Assembly: GCA_948567375.1 (NCBI GenBank)
Contig: OX419756.1
Location: 71,836,552 to 71,900,551 of the forward strand
DNA from: Lunularia cruciata
Lineage: Eukaryota > Streptophyta > Marchantiopsida > Lunulariales > Lunulariaceae
Reading direction: 5' to 3'
DNA: 64,000 nucleotides
The notes under the pieces were generated by a model that made no database searches, had not been told where the DNA came from, and saw only the letters and a program-made list of their open reading frames with translations. The position numbers and the translations under genes were made by a program. Positions 1-11,653 of the stretch are shown here, piece after piece. How positions within the stretch are numbered: position 1 is the first letter of the stretch; every line of letters begins with the position of its first letter.

Positions 1-47
1 CAAGGTCTTCCTTCTTTTGCTCCGTCTTCATCTCTTCCATGACCAAG
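1..47 (-). repeat. Part of element A 3' LTR (continues from 6001, leaves window)
   Basis: These bases match the element A 5' LTR around 19428-19475 (same gaccaag / cttccttcttt order). They follow directly from the LTR segment ending at 6001 once L1 is removed. Bases 43-47, ccaag, are the left copy of the L1 target duplication. The rest of this LTR, roughly 1.3 kb judging from the 5' LTR, lies before the window. Confidence 0.8.
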
Positions 48-351
48 TGTGGTGCCTACATTTTTTGTTTTTTTTCTGCTTATTAGCATTTGGGAGAAAA
101 ATTAAACAAAGAAAGCTGAATTGCAAAAGAAGGAATGGATGGAAGTGACTTCGGAGGAAATCCAAAGAAGTCAAGATTAGATCCGATGATGAAGGTACTT
201 AGGAGAGGGGTACGAAGGAAGAAGTTCAAAGAGCATCATCTTTGGATTTGGAAGCGCAGGCCGATACAAAGACCGTCTAACAACCTTGGTATGTGGCAAA
301 AAAGTACACTTCAAAAAAATGGCGGAGGCAAAAGAAGCATGTCTTGATAGT

Positions 352-2401
352 TGTGGTACCCACATTTTTCATTTTGGATGAGTTTTGAAGACGAAGTGCC
401 TTGTTGAAACCAAATGGAGAAGAAATGAGTGGAAACGTGTGTTTTGATCAAGCTCGTGGGAGTCAACTTTGTGTTAGAGGAAGAAGGACTCGGACTGGAT
501 CAAACCCAAAGAAGCTTACTTCGTGTCAGAAGAGGGAAAAACTAGGATCAGACACGCCGAAGGAGGGTTTCTTCGCATCGGAATGAAGGTTACAGGTCAG
601 GATTTTTGCGAGTGCCATATCTCAGTGACGAAAAGTCCAAATCAAACATGATATATCTCGTTGGAAGCGTCCCGTTCAGGGCTTTTCATTGCCACCAAAA
701 TCGCAAAGTTTGGAGGTCTTTACAAGAAGTTAAAAGCATTTGAAGTTTTGGGAGTAGTGTGAAGAGTAGTTTGGTTTCTTCGGGTCAATGTGACTTTGGA
801 CTTTGGACTTTGTACTTCGGGTTTATATTACTTTGGGTCATGAGACTTCACCTCAAGACAAAGATGACTAAATCCGAGGAAGTTGGACCTCAAAGTGCAG
901 TGAAGGTGACTTCGGGAGTTTTGCCAGAGGGATCAGAGGAAGTTAGAGTAGGGAAAGAAGATAGTTAGGATACCCATGACTTCAATTTCAGTTCTGATTG
1001 AAGACGCCTGAAGTTCCTTTTCTTGACCTATACAAGGGCCCCAAACCGTATGTGCAAGATTTCCTTGCATCCGGCTCTCCGAGTGAATCCTCGGGCTCTG
1101 GAAGACTCTTTGGCCAAAGTTTAAGCAGGCTCGGTAGGCACGTGTATCACACGGGAACATGAATTGAAGGAGAAGTAGCAGTATCGAATAAACCCAAAGT
1201 GCAGGATCAGACAATAAGTATCTTCGGGTCAGTTACATGAGTGATTAGGGGAAAAGGGGTTACAAATTGAAGGTGTAGATAGTGTATTCATGCTTTCAGT
1301 TACAATTCTTGATGATGACACAATAGAATAAGTAAAGGAATTGATAGTAGGTAGACCCGAAGTAAGAGAGATAGGAGTGCAAGTGTCTTTGGATTTGACA
1401 TTCAACACTTTAGAGAAGAGTAGGATGGGAGATAGAGATTTAGAAGGCTTAATTATGATAGGAATTGCAGATTAGGAAGGAGAAGTGTTAGAATTAGTGG
1501 AGAAAGTAGGAGTTGTGAAACCTGCGGATAGAGTAGTAAGAAGTGAAGTTACTATGGGATTGGATTTGAAAGCCGATGACGAAGTAGACATCGGATTGGA
1601 TTAGTAATAGTTTTGAGATATGAAAAGGCAGATATGAAGAGATGCATTGTCATTTTGGATCTACGGGTTAGAAGAGTGGTTGTAGAACGGTATAGTTGTC
1701 AGAATTGTCAATTTGTTCACTATTTAAGAGTGTCATTCACAGTCAAATGTTGTTCAGTGCTCATTATTTCTAAGAATAGATAAAGCAAAGTGCTGTGAAA
1801 CAATGCTTGTTGCTTGAGCTTGATTCCCAATATCAACATTGTACTTGTGTTTGTGAGTGTTTGGAGAAATTTGAAGTGCAAGTCAGTGTGCTTGTTGGAT
1901 GTTGGATTCCGTAACCTTGATCTTCATTCAGTGTGTTTGATCCTGAGTGAAGTGGCAATCAAAGCAGTGCCTTGACAGATCTGAGAGGAATTGTAGTGTT
2001 GGTAGTATTCTGCATTTGTGAGTGCAGTGCAAAGTTGATGTGAAGCAATTTTGATCGAGGAAGTTGTGCCTTCAGTGGAAGGGTGGAATACAATTCTGAG
2101 GCAAAGTTGTTTTGCAGTGAAGTGCCATTTTTGGCAGAGCCTAAATCATCACAATCAAGATTGTTTGGAAAGAATTGAAGGAGTTGTGATTAAGGAGTGT
2201 GAAATTTGTGACAAGACTGCGGGTCAGTGCTTGTTACTCTCTTTTGGGTGTGGTTTCTACCTGAGAAATTAAAGACGCAACTAAGAAGAACTATAGTGTT
2301 ACTGTTTGACTTTGTATTTGGACATTTCTGACTTGTATCTTGGCGGGAACAAACTTTACTTATCCAATTACCGCAAAAGTGATATTTTCCGGGTTGTCAC
2401 A
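352..2401 (+). mobile_element. L2: short-form LTR unit nested in L1
   Basis: Begins TGTGGTACCCACATTTTTC at 352 and ends GGGTTGTCACA at 2401, with a near-perfect duplication atagt (347-351) / ataat (2402-2406). It lacks the N-terminal domain of the long form. Frames at about 1230-1605 keep the C-terminal tail of the family protein, including LDLKADDEVDIG near 1562-1600. TATTTAAG at 1721-1728 is the conserved TATA position, 673 bp from the 3' end. The 5' 850 bp hold only stop-rich sequence with repeated ttgggtc/ttcgggtc words. Same short subfamily as F and K. Confidence 0.75.
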
Positions 2402-2480
2402 ATAATGATAGGACAACAACACGCAGAAGAAGGGAAGTCAATTTTGAAATTGATTGAAGAATGACTACAATTCGGGGTAA

Positions 2481-2488
2481 TATAAAAT
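2481..2488 (+). promoter_or_regulatory. TATA-like box upstream of the L1 ORF
   Basis: TATAAAAT lies 333 bp before the ATG at 2814. It aligns with TATAAAAT in E (34491) and H (26422), which have an upstream CCAAT; here the CCAAT position is degraded. Promoter activity is inferred from position and conservation. Confidence 0.45.
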
Positions 2489-2813
2489 TGCAATTGCACA
2501 GTGACAAGTTGAATATGTCAAGTAAATTTCCAATCCCTTTGAGTAGTTTTCCTATAGTAATGCGTGTCTGGAAGCCAATTGAGAGTGCAATTTTCCAAAA
2601 TCTAGAAGCGGTTAGAGTGTCTTGTCCAAGAGAAGGCATAGGCTTTCAGTGCCAAAGAACAAGAGAGCGGATCATGGCAAAGAAGGTCATGAATGCTCTG
2701 GCGGTGCAAAGTTTTGCAATTTGTAGGTTAGATGTCGTAGCAAGAATTGAAGTCTTGAATAGATTCATATTAACTTTTTAGCATGGAACTGGAATTTCAG
2801 TTTCCCAAGAGTC

Positions 2814-3546
2814 ATGGCAGAGATAGCTGCCAGTAATTGTGAGGAAGGCCCTAAAGTCAAGGGGAAGAGAGGGAATCCGGCTTGATGGACTGAGTTAGAT
2901 TGGAGGTTAGTGTTGGGGAAGGAAGCGGGAGAACCAACAGGGATCACCTTCTATCGAAAGTGTGATGCTGCCAAAGAGATGGCGGAGATCCAAAATTTGT
3001 TCTTTGCTCCACGAACAACAAATGGTTATAAGGTGGAGTCCTATCGGGACCCAATTAGACAAAGTATCGTCGGGACAATAATGGCCATGTTCAAACCTGA
3101 ATGGACAACTTACGTGAACATGCAATAGGTGGTCTTTTTCCACCAGATGTTTGCAAGAGTGAAGGTGAATTGGGCGAAGCGTTTTCACCAATGAACGAGG
3201 CAAATGGTGGTCAATTGGAAGACAAGTTTGCCTCCACATTATTTCACACCATTTGCGGTACACTTCTACTTTGGGTTGAATTTGTTGACAGTAGAGGAGA
3301 GGTGTTGCATGGTATCGCATTTCCATCTTGATTTAAGACGGGAAGCGGATGAAGAAGAGCAACAATGTATGACACACATGCAAGCCAATGATGATCACTT
3401 CTTGAGGACGGGACAATGGAAGATGGAAGAAGTCACAAGTCCAAAGAAAAAGAAGCGTAGTAAACCCAAAGAAGTAAAGTTACCTCCAGCTCAAAGGAAG
3501 ACCCAAAGATTGGTTCTACAGAGTAAGAAGATGGTGAGAGAAGCAT
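2814..3546 (+). pseudogene. L1 LTR-borne ORF, N-terminal domain (broken)
   Basis: Function unknown. Starts at the ATG at 2814 (protein begins MAEIAASNCEEG), the start also conserved in H, E and J. Recognisable blocks: WTELDWRLVLGKEAG near residue 25, GITFYRKC, YRDPIRQSIVG, MFKPEWTTYV, VFFHQMF, HFYFGLNLLTVEER and FHLDLRREADEEEQQ, then a lysine-rich stretch PKKKKRSKPKE that could be a nuclear signal. In-frame stops interrupt it near 2883 and 3125 and again around 3190, several at TAG codons where relatives have CAG or TGG. I see no zinc knuckle, protease or polymerase motif. A gag-like origin is possible but unproven. Confidence 0.6.
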
Positions 3547-5205
3547 AGTCAGAATCTAAGTTTGAAGGGGAGATAGAGTCTCAAGGAGAGGAATCAGAAG
3601 AAGATAAACTCACTTTACAAAGTGATGAATCCGGAAGTGAGAATGAGGGGGAACCTAAGGTTTAGCAATTGGTTGGAGTGAGTGAAGCTTGTCATGCGAT
3701 GATTGACAGTGTACCAGGAAAGAAGAATCATTACGTAGCCCTGGTTGTGGAAGAGAAGGGGGCTGAAAGATGGAAGGAGTACCCTACGGGGCCGAGTTCA
3801 ATAGGTAAGGAAGAAGGAATCTTGAAAGTAGTATCTCTGAAGATACGAAGATCTCGACTTTGGTAGAAGGAGCTAATGGAAGAGGCAAAGTATGAAGACG
3901 GGGACAAAGACAAAGAGAACTTTGGTGGAATACAATATCTAACAAAGGTTGTCACTCCATTGGTGGAACTGTTGAAGTAGCATCAAAAGGTAATTCCCCA
4001 AGATTGTAGGAAGGTGACAAATGAGTTGCAGGTAGTGAAGTATCTACTGGGTATGAAGACGGGGACAAAGACAAAGAGAACTTTGGTGGAATACAATATC
4101 TAACAAAGGTTGTCACTCCATTGGTGGAACTGTTGAAGTAGCATCAAAAGGTAATTCCCCAAGATTGTAGGAAGGTGACAAATGAGTTGCAGGTAGTGAA
4201 GTATCTACTGGGTAAAGTGAAGGGTTTGCAAGAGTGAGTAGTCCAAATAGATGAGGAAGTTGAAGAACTTCGGGTGGATGCAGTCTTGAAGAAGAAGACT
4301 TTTGAGATGTTGCAAGAGAGTTTTGTAGAAAGGAACTGCAGAAGCAAGCTGAAGAATTGAAGGAGTAGGCAATTTTGCTGACCAAGATGAAAGAGGAAGT
4401 CAGTGATGTGCACATCAAGAGTATTCATTTGAAGGCAATGGCCGTGATAATGGAGCGGGAGTTGGAAAGCTTGAGGAAGAGTGTAGCCGGGAATGATCAA
4501 GCATGGCAGAGAGAGTTAGCCGTTAGGCATGAAGAAGAAGAAAGATTGCACGAGCTGGTACAAAGTGCTGAGTTACAGAGTTCATAGTATGTGGAGGAGA
4601 AGAAGATGCTTGCTGTTGAGTATGAAGATGAGTTGAAGATGTAACGCAAAGAGTTGAAGGTAGAGCAATCTCAAGGGTATGAGTCGGAATCAGTAGGAGA
4701 AGTTGCAAGAAAGTTGCGAGCAATCTTGAGCACGGAGGCTGAAGGGAGATTGGAGGAAGCATGTCTACATGAGTTAAAGTTGCTTGTGTAGGAAACTCGA
4801 AAGAGAAAAGCCAAAGATGTAGATATGAACACTTTGCTGATCTGATTAAGGGAGCAAGTAGATCGGAAGATGTTAGAAGTAAAAGACAATGTCAGTCTCA
4901 GATTAGATTTAGTTAATCAGAGTTAGAGAGAATTAGGAGTAGTGTGACAGGGGAGAGGAAGTCCGATGTTGTAGAAGTAGGAATTCAGGTGTCATTGGAC
5001 TTATTATTAGAAACATTAGAGAAGAGTGGGTCAGGAGATAAGGAAGTAGATAGATTACCCATGAGCTTAATTGTAGTTCTTAGTGAAGAAGTAGTAGAAG
5101 TAGTGAAGGATTTGTTAGAATCAGATACACCCGAAGAAGGAGAAGTGATAGGAAGATCATTGGGTTTGAAAGCCGATGATGAAGTAGACATCGGATCGGG
5201 GTAGT
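3547..5205 (+). pseudogene. L1 LTR-borne ORF, acidic region and coiled coil (broken)
   Basis: Downstream part of the same ancestral gene. First comes an acidic stretch (about 3550-3660), then a family-specific motif of the form xHAMIDSxxG...YVALV (about 3690-3750). Then follows a long Glu/Lys/Leu-rich coiled coil (about 4210-4900) with blocks such as LTKMKEEVSDVHIKSIHLKAM and DQAWQREL, and a C-terminal tail ending GLKADDEVDIGSG before the TAG at 5203. Frames shift several times. One break comes from a 161-bp tandem duplication (3891-4212), which is not a multiple of three. The same blocks occur in A's 5' LTR, E, H and J. Biochemical role unknown. Confidence 0.6.
3891..4212 (+). repeat. Perfect 161-bp tandem duplication inside the L1 ORF
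   Basis: Copy 1 (3891-4051) and copy 2 (4052-4212) read identically from tatgaagacgg to tatctactggg. The other family copies have one unit. It shifts frame because 161 is not divisible by three. Identity implies it is far younger than the surrounding decay. Confidence 0.9.
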
Positions 5206-5335
5206 AACAATTTTAAGATAGGAAGAGCCAGATATGAAGAGGTGGATTGTCAATTTGGATCTATAGGTAGGAAGAGATGTTAGGAAGCGGTACATTAGGA
5301 AGAGAACTGCCATTTGCTTCAGTAGTTAAGGGGAG

Positions 5336-5343
5336 CATTTAAA
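5336..5343 (+). promoter_or_regulatory. Conserved LTR TATA-like box of L1
   Basis: CATTTAAA stands where E (42126), H (48279), K (59910) and A's 5' LTR (18775, minus) have TATTTAAA, each about 660-710 bp from the LTR 3' end. The likely role is the retroelement promoter, which would make the ORF upstream part of U3. Confidence 0.5.
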
Positions 5344-6000
5344 GTATTATGTTGTTCAATATTCATATTTTTGAAGATAGATAAAGTGAAGTGTTGTTTT
5401 CAATGCTCGTTGCTTGAGCTTAATTCCGAGTATCCATTCTATGTGTGTGGTTGTGAGTGTGTGGAGAAATTTGAAGTGCAAGTTAGTGTGCTTGTTGGAT
5501 GTTGGATTCCATAGCCTTGATCTTCATTTTGTGTGTGTGATCTTGAGTGAAGTGCATCGGAGCAATGCCTTGACAGATCTGAGAAGAATTGTAGTGTTGG
5601 TAGTATTTTGCATTTGTGAGTGCAACACGAAGTTGATGTGAAACAATTTTGGTTGAGGAAGTTGAGCCTTCAGTGGAGGGGTGGAACACAATTCTGAGGT
5701 GAAATCATTTTGCAGTGAAGTGCCATCTTTGAGAGAATCTGAATCATCACAATCAAGATTTGTTTGGACAGAATTTGCTATGTTGTGATTATGGGTTTGT
5801 GTATTTGTGACAAGTTGTCAAGATTGTGAGCTTGTTACTCTCTTTTGGGTGTAGTTTCTACCTGAGAGACTAAAGATGCAACCAAGAAGAATTGAAATTG
5901 TTACTTTGCTTTGTATTTGACCAATTCTGAATTGTATCTTTGCGGGAACAAACTTTACTTACCCAATTACCGTAAAAGTGATATTTGCCAGGTTGTCACA

Positions 6001-6379
6001 CCAAGGCTACATAGGGATTAACACTTCCTTCCATACAGTCAATCATCACATGAAAGTCTTCATCTTCTCCCACTTCCACCAATTGCTGAACTTCTTCTTC
6101 ACCCTCACTCTCACTTCCGGATTCCCCACTTTGCAATATGAGCTCTGCTTCTTTTGAGTCTTCTCCGCTAGACTCTGCCTCCCCTTTTGACTTGGTTATT
6201 GATGACTCTTCTTTCATTGATTCTGAGTACTTCCATTTTTTGACCCAAAGTCGACTTCTTTTGGTTTACTTCAAAGACACACCCGTCCATTCTTTTCTTT
6301 GTAATTTGGCTTTCTTGGTTCTCCCGCTTCTTTCTCAAAATGCTAACAAAAAAAAAGAAAAAAAAATGTGGGCACCACA
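6001..6379 (-). repeat. Element A 3' LTR, U3 end
   Basis: On the minus strand it starts TGTGGTGCCCACATTTTTTT at 6379, directly after a purine tract, and matches the 5' LTR start at 19843. It encodes the acidic segment of the LTR-borne protein, including FHVMIDCMEGSVNPYVALV at about 6060-6001, before L1 interrupts it. Confidence 0.85.
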
Positions 6380-6380
6380 T

Positions 6381-6394
6381 AACCCCTCCTTCAA
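6381..6394 (-). other. Polypurine tract of element A
   Basis: Minus strand reads TTGAAGGAGGGGTT immediately before the 3' LTR start TGTGG. Such a purine run primes plus-strand DNA synthesis in LTR retrotransposons. This placement is key evidence that the TGTGG...CA unit is an LTR. Confidence 0.75.
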
Positions 6395-6499
6395 ATGTGA
6401 GCATCCCCGCAAACACCAACAACCGGTTCTTTATACAAAGTCAGGTCCATGGTCCAATATTTTCTAACTCTCCATCTGTTCACTCAAGTGGCAAAAGGA

Positions 6500-7480
6500 T
6501 TGCCTTCCAGGTCTGCAAGTTGAATATAGCTATTGGCATATGTGCACAACATGGTATGGCCCCATCCACATGAATGCATTTTGCCTAAAAAAATATTTGG
6601 CAATTGTCATATAACAACACCAAATCATCCTCCTAAACCGCCACAAGCTTGATTCTCTTATTGTGCGTGGCTTTCCTTCATTTGTGGACCTCCTTTGTGG
6701 TTTGCATTGCATTGTCCCTTTTCTCTTCTAACCACATGAATTGATGGATCCAAAGATCCTAGCTTTCTTCCTCCGACAATTGTTCTTTGCAAAGAATCCA
6801 ATATGACGATACTTCAAATTCAATTGGTAGTATGGGATGCAATCCGTATGTCAGGAAATATAGAGTTTGCTTGGTGGTAATCTTTTCAATTGTTCCATAT
6901 GCCCATAGAGCTGTAGGTAACTTCATGTCTCAATTGTAGGCATAATTGACTGTCACCTTGTTCAAAATTTAACACAACAATCCATTGGCCTTCTCTGTTA
7001 GTCTATTTGCTTTTGGATTGTAGGGAGCTGTCTTCCAATTTTTAATCAAGAAGACTTGGTAAACGCTTCCACCATGGAGCTCAAAAAATGAGTTCCCTAA
7101 TCACTTACTAATTCCAAAGTACACCCGTAACGGGAAATGATGTTTTGAATGAAAAATTCTACAACTGATTTTGCATCATCTCTCCGTGTTGCTTCTACTT
7201 CTACAATCTTGGTAGCATAATCAATGCATACCAAGATGTACCTCTTCCTTGTGATTTGGGTCACTAGTTAAATTGGACCCACAAAATCAATACCCCATTT
7301 CTCAAATGGAGCCCATTGAAAAATTGGTCTCAAAGACAATTGGGAAGTAGCCATTGGTTTTCTTGTTCTTTAATAGGCATCACAACTTTGAATATGGCCT
7401 TACGTATCTTTATGCATCATAGGCCACCAATATCCTACTGACATGATTTTCTTCATAGTATTCTTCAGGGCATAATGTCC
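6500..7480 (-). pseudogene. int: Element A integrase (degenerate)
   Basis: Minus-strand frames give, in order, a GGHYALK / GYWWPMMHKDT segment of the zinc-binding arm, then FEKWGIDFVGPI with the first catalytic Asp (about 7300). Next come ILVCIDYATKIVEVEATRRDDA, ELVSD with the second Asp, and PYNPKAN further on. A C-terminal region rich in basic residues ends near 6490. Many stops and frame changes (at least eight) mean no functional enzyme. Family role: inserts element cDNA into nuclear DNA. Confidence 0.75.
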
Positions 7481-7689
7481 CCCTGATGCTTTAGAGAGTA
7501 AGTACACAATGACTCCTCCAACTTTGTATGCTTCCAAACATCTTCAAAGTACTTCATCTTTGCCCATTTTAAACAAAATGTTGTGTTTTAATTGGTACAG
7601 TCCCATCTTCCTAAGGAAGACTGCTCTTTGCTCTGGGTCCAGCCCCTCATGACAATGACAAGTATGTAAATAGTGATATTTGGCCACAT

Positions 7690-8350
7690 ACCTTGTACTT
7701 CAAATAGCCATTAGATGATACAACTCTTCATCAAGAAGCCCATCATTGACTTCCAAGTCTTGGTCTTGAGTTTCTAGCTCGGACAAGAAGTCTGCATTCA
7801 AATGTGAAGCTCCATTCCTTACTTGTACCGTGTATGTGAATTCTTGTAATAACAAGATCCATCTTGCAATTTGTTCAGACAAATCTGCCTTCTTGACCAA
7901 ATGTTGCAACGTGTAATGGTCAACATAGAAGACAAACTTGTATCCAAATAGGTAGTGGCAAAACTTCTTGTAGGCATGAACTATTTTGAGTGCTTCTCTT
8001 TCAGTTGTAGAATAGTTCCTTTCTGAAATTGATAATTGTCAGCTAGCATAATAAACCGGATAGTCCTTCTTCTTCTCGTCCTTCAAGCTTAAGATGACTT
8101 TGATTGCCATGGACAAAGTGTCCACATGCACATGAAAAGAGGTATCCCTATTCCCTTCAACTAGTTTTCTTTTCAAAACTTGGAAAGCTTCTTCTTGTTC
8201 TGCTTCCCACAAGTAGTCTTTGCACTTCTTCAGAAGCTTTGCAAGGGGTGTTACAAGCACCACATAGTTGGAAATGAAGTGTCTATAGTATCCAACATGT
8301 CCTAAGAAGGCTCTCACCTCCTGGATGTTTTTTGGGGATTCCAAAGTTGA
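7690..8350 (-). pseudogene. Element A RNase H and connection domain (degenerate)
   Basis: The frame 8344-8039 reads VRAFLGHVGYYRHFI, the connection segment that follows RT in Ty3 elements, then FHVHVD with the first RNase H Asp and a sequence ending KDYPVYYAS. After a gap the frame 7909-7700 gives EQIARWILLLQEFTYTVQVRNGASHLNADFLS, the end of RNase H. The usual Gly after the first Asp motif is Lys (AIKVIL). Family role: degrades the RNA strand during reverse transcription. Confidence 0.75.
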
Positions 8351-8379
8351 GATGACTTTTACCTTCTCAACATTGACTT

Positions 8380-9225
8380 CAATACCTCAGCTTGACACCC
8401 GATGCCACATAAGAATTCCCTCCTTCATTGCAAAGAAGCATTTCTTTGGGTGTAATGATAAACCGCCAAAACAACACCTTTCAAAAGTTTAGCGTAGATA
8501 ATCCAAATGTACATCTCTTTGGCCAAACACACAAATATCATCAATGAAGGCTTCCATAAATCTGCACATGAAATCCTTGAAGATTCCATTCATCATCCGC
8601 TGGAAAGTAGCGGGAGCATTACACAACCCAAAGGGCATTTGATTGTAAGCAAAAGTGCCCCAATTCATAGTGAATGTAGTTTTAGCCTTGTCGTCTTCTT
8701 GGATGGATACTTGATTGTACCTTGGAAATCCATCAAGAAAATTGTAACAAAGGTGACCAGCTACTTGGTCCAAAATTGTGTTGATAAAAGGCAAGGGATG
8801 ATGATCCTTCCTTGTAATTGCATTCAATTTGTGAAAATCTTGGCACAATTGAATCTTCCTAGTTTTCTTCCGGGACAATGACAATGGGTGAGACACACTC
8901 ACTGCTTAAGATAAGAAAGATTATTCCGGCCCCTAAGTACTTATCAATTTTATCTTTCACCAAGAGTGAGTACTTGGGGTTTAGGCGGTACTATCTTTGC
9001 CAAACCAAAATTGCACCTTCAACTAGATAATCCAATGTTCTCTATATTCTTGTGGAATACCCAGCATTTGATCAATAGACCAAGCAAATACATCTTGGAA
9101 TTCTATAAATAGTGCAGTGTATCCTGCCAACTCCTCCAAAGTGACTGTCTTTGAAATCTTCAAAATTTTTCCTTTGGTCAAGACAACATCTTGATAGTCA
9201 TTGGGGTTGATTACTCCTTCCACAT
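8380..9225 (-). pseudogene. RT: Element A reverse transcriptase (degenerate)
   Basis: Minus frame 8902-8489 contains LNAITRKDHHPLPFI, the FLDG block, KTTFTMNWGTFAYNQMPFGLCNAPATFQRMM and FIDDICVFG; both Asp of the catalytic pair survive. Upstream, 9223-9023 holds LEELAGYTALFIEFQDVFAW, the usual N-terminal lead-in to RT. Stops separate the two parts. The sequence is closest in style to Athila/Tat RTs and to element C here. Confidence 0.85.
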
Positions 9226-9499
9226 GGCTTACTTAGTTTAATCCGAGACAAACTGCAATCAAACCCCCTTCCTCTAAATTAAGCTCACTTGAGGTGATGT
9301 TGTATGGGTCTTCATCTTTGGCCTCTACCTTGTAGCATTCCAAGTAATTGACTTGGACTTTGTCTTTGAAGTTTTCTAGAGACAAAGATGATGAATCTTT
9401 AGATTCATCTTTGTCTTCCGATGAAGTTGTTTCCCCAAGGTGAGGAATCTTTGTCTATCTCACGATCACCAGCTTCTGATCTTTGGACAAAATGTCCTT

Positions 9500-10420
9500 A
9501 AACCATAACTTTTGCTAGTGCCAATCCACAATAACTTGGGCACTATACAACCAAGGTCTTTTGATCAGGAGTGGGTAACCACTTCTGGTAACTAGTTGCA
9601 ACACAATGTAATTTAACTTGAAGGGCACTCCTCCAATGATTATAGTGATATTTGACAACATGCCCAAAGGTCGTCTCTTGGTTTGATCCGCAAATTTCAA
9701 AATTTGGGGTTCAAACATTGTATACCCCAGTCAATGTGTAGTGTCTTCTATCATGACATTCACATTTGACTCCGAATTAATGGGTATGGATGTGATCATG
9801 TAGCTTGCAATCTCCGCATCCACTTTGAGAGATCCCAAATCTTCTTGTTCAATACAATAAATTGCATGCAAGTCTTTCTTGGTCATCGTCCTTACTTTCT
9901 TGAGGGCTGAACTCAGCTGCTTCTTGTACAGCTTGTTGTCCTCCCACAATTGCTTAAATGTGATTTTTTCACTTATAGATGCCAAATCAGCCACAATATT
10001 GTACTGCGTGATTCCTCCCAGCTGCACCTTCTTCACCTTTATCTTTGGGTCCAAAGTCTGTCCTTGTTCAAATCAGACTTTGGGGTGCTTCAAGATGGTT
10101 ATTGGAGTAGGGTTGGCCTTGACCCAATGTCCTTTGGGTTTACCAACTTCGGCTTGGATCAAGTCTTTTACTTTGGACTAGATATCCACCAGAAAAATAG
10201 GAGGCTTTGTCTTTGTGTCCTCCTCCAAACACATCTCCCGTGATCTGAGCACTGCTTCCTTGATTTCTTTTTGCAAGACTTTAGCTTTGGCTTTTGCTTG
10301 AATCTTTTCCTCCTTGGCAAAAAGAATAGCTTTCGGGCGCAACCTCTTTGCCTTTCATGACGACAAAGAAGTAGTACTCGCTTCTTTGGGATCACGCTTC
10401 TTCTTACCACGTGTCTCAAC
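9500..10420 (-). pseudogene. Element A protease and basic linker (degenerate)
   Basis: Minus frame 10054-9731 ends in INSESNVNVM, aligned to the D-S/T-G active site of retroviral-type aspartic proteases. The Asp is Asn and the Gly is Glu, both explained by G-to-A changes. Frame 9718-9515 (ILKFADQTKRRPLGMLSNITIIIGG, then LLIKRPWL) is the protease C-terminal half. Frames before it (10420-10055) are Lys/Glu-rich. Catalysis is impossible as it stands. Confidence 0.65.
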
Positions 10421-10599
10421 CTTCAAAATTTTGAGGCCTGGCCATTCTCCTTCTGAAGCCGGACTCCCTCCTTGAGGTCTCTCCTCCTCAAGTGTTATAC
10501 AATTTACATTAGTATCCCCTTTTGCTTTGAGCGCAACATGCTCAATGGGGGTCTGTACAAATTTTACAAGCAGGTTTGGGTTTGGTGGTTGCGGGCACT

Positions 10600-11653
10600 G
10601 GTTTCTCATATACCCCAATCCCTTACAATTTCCGCATAGTAGAATGTACACAATTTGCCATCTTGGCTCCGGATAATTTGGAGACCAATGTCCTATCAAG
10701 CCACAATTACAACAAGCACCCTATGCAACATTTTGAGGCCTATTTTGGCTGCCCATTAGTGGTCTTCATGGGGGAGTATTATTGTTATACTCTCTTGGTC
10801 CATACCTTGGACCTTGATACAATGTGCTTGCCAAAGGCTGTACCTCTTGGGTTTGGGACACAACCTCATCTTCCTCACTTTGGTTGCAACCTGGAACCCA
10901 ATCAATTTGTTGCACTAGAAATGTAGTGCGTGTCAAACACTCCATTTTAGCATGGCCAGATTTACCACACGTAGTGCACCATACATTTGGTCGGCCAAAT
11001 GACGAAGGCTTTCTTTGGTCCTTAGCTCCAATCATCTGGATCTTGAAATCTACAAACTCTTTAATAAGAGTCTCTAGCTTTTGATCTACCTTATGTACAT
11101 TCTTTTATTGAGGTGGTACTGGTTTCTTTCCTCTGCATCTTTGTATTCTTCTTGGCTTTGAATCTTCTTTGGATTTCAAAGAAGAACTAGAAGATGTGGA
11201 AGATTCCTCCAAAGAAGGGGATGTGCTGCAAGAACCTCTCCTTTTAGGCTTCTTGCCTTTCTTCTCCCAATTTCTTTGGTTGCTGGACAAGTGAGAGTGG
11301 GCCGGCTCCTATTGGGCGACATGTTTGAGTACTGTTTGAGTACATGTTTGTCCAAGGAAATTACATTCCTCTCCATGGCAAAGATACAAATCTCTGGTGA
11401 GAGTCCACCAAGAACCAGGTAATGGCTTGGGCATCGGAGTAACCAACCACACCGGATTGCTTCAAAACTCGGTTCAATAGGGCCATAAACCGCTCAAAGT
11501 AGTCTCTCAACTTTTCCTTCTTCCCTTGGTCCAAATCATTGAGTGCCGCAAAGACACTTGTATCATAATCAACTTCCCAAAATTGTTCCAAGAAGCCATT
11601 TTGCAAGTCTGCCCAGTCGGCTGGTGTAAACCCCTTTTGGGTTACATGGGTGT
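10600..11653 (-). pseudogene. gag: Element A gag, C-terminal part with zinc knuckles
   Basis: It starts in frame directly at the B insertion: THVTQKGFTPADWADLQNGF, then a capsid-like helix region, a Ser-rich linker, and the knuckle CTTCGKSGHAKMEC (about 10980-10940), which fits CX2CX4HX4C. Two more knuckles follow near 10715 and 10640, each with one ligand turned to Tyr: CCNCGLIGHWSPNY and CGNCKGLGYMRNQC. The N-terminal half is at 17911-17189, across element B. Family role: particle shell and RNA binding. Confidence 0.75.

Larger units (their letters stand above)
48..6000 (+). mobile_element. L1: solo copy of the long ORF-carrying LTR unit, inserted in element A 3' LTR
   Basis: Seen: starts TGTGGTGCCTACATTTTTTG at 48 and ends GGTTGTCACA at 6000, flanked by a perfect 5-bp duplication ccaag (43-47 and 6001-6005). 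It contains L2 (352-2401); without that it is about 3.9 kb, close to H (3817) and J (3815). It has no PBS, PPT or pol, so it reads as a solo LTR. Bases 352-2401 belong to L2. The L1 leader is 48-351 plus 2402-2813, the decayed ORF is 2814-5205, a TATA-like CATTTAAA is at 5336, and 5206-6000 is the non-coding 3' part. Confidence 0.85.

Noticed and set aside
3891-4212. CRISPR or satellite array
   Set aside because: Just two contiguous copies inside an ORF, without spacers.
48-6000. L1, H, E and J as complete non-autonomous elements with their own gag
   Set aside because: No internal LTR pair, PBS or PPT; element A shows the unit in LTR position. A gag origin of the N-terminal domain stays open.
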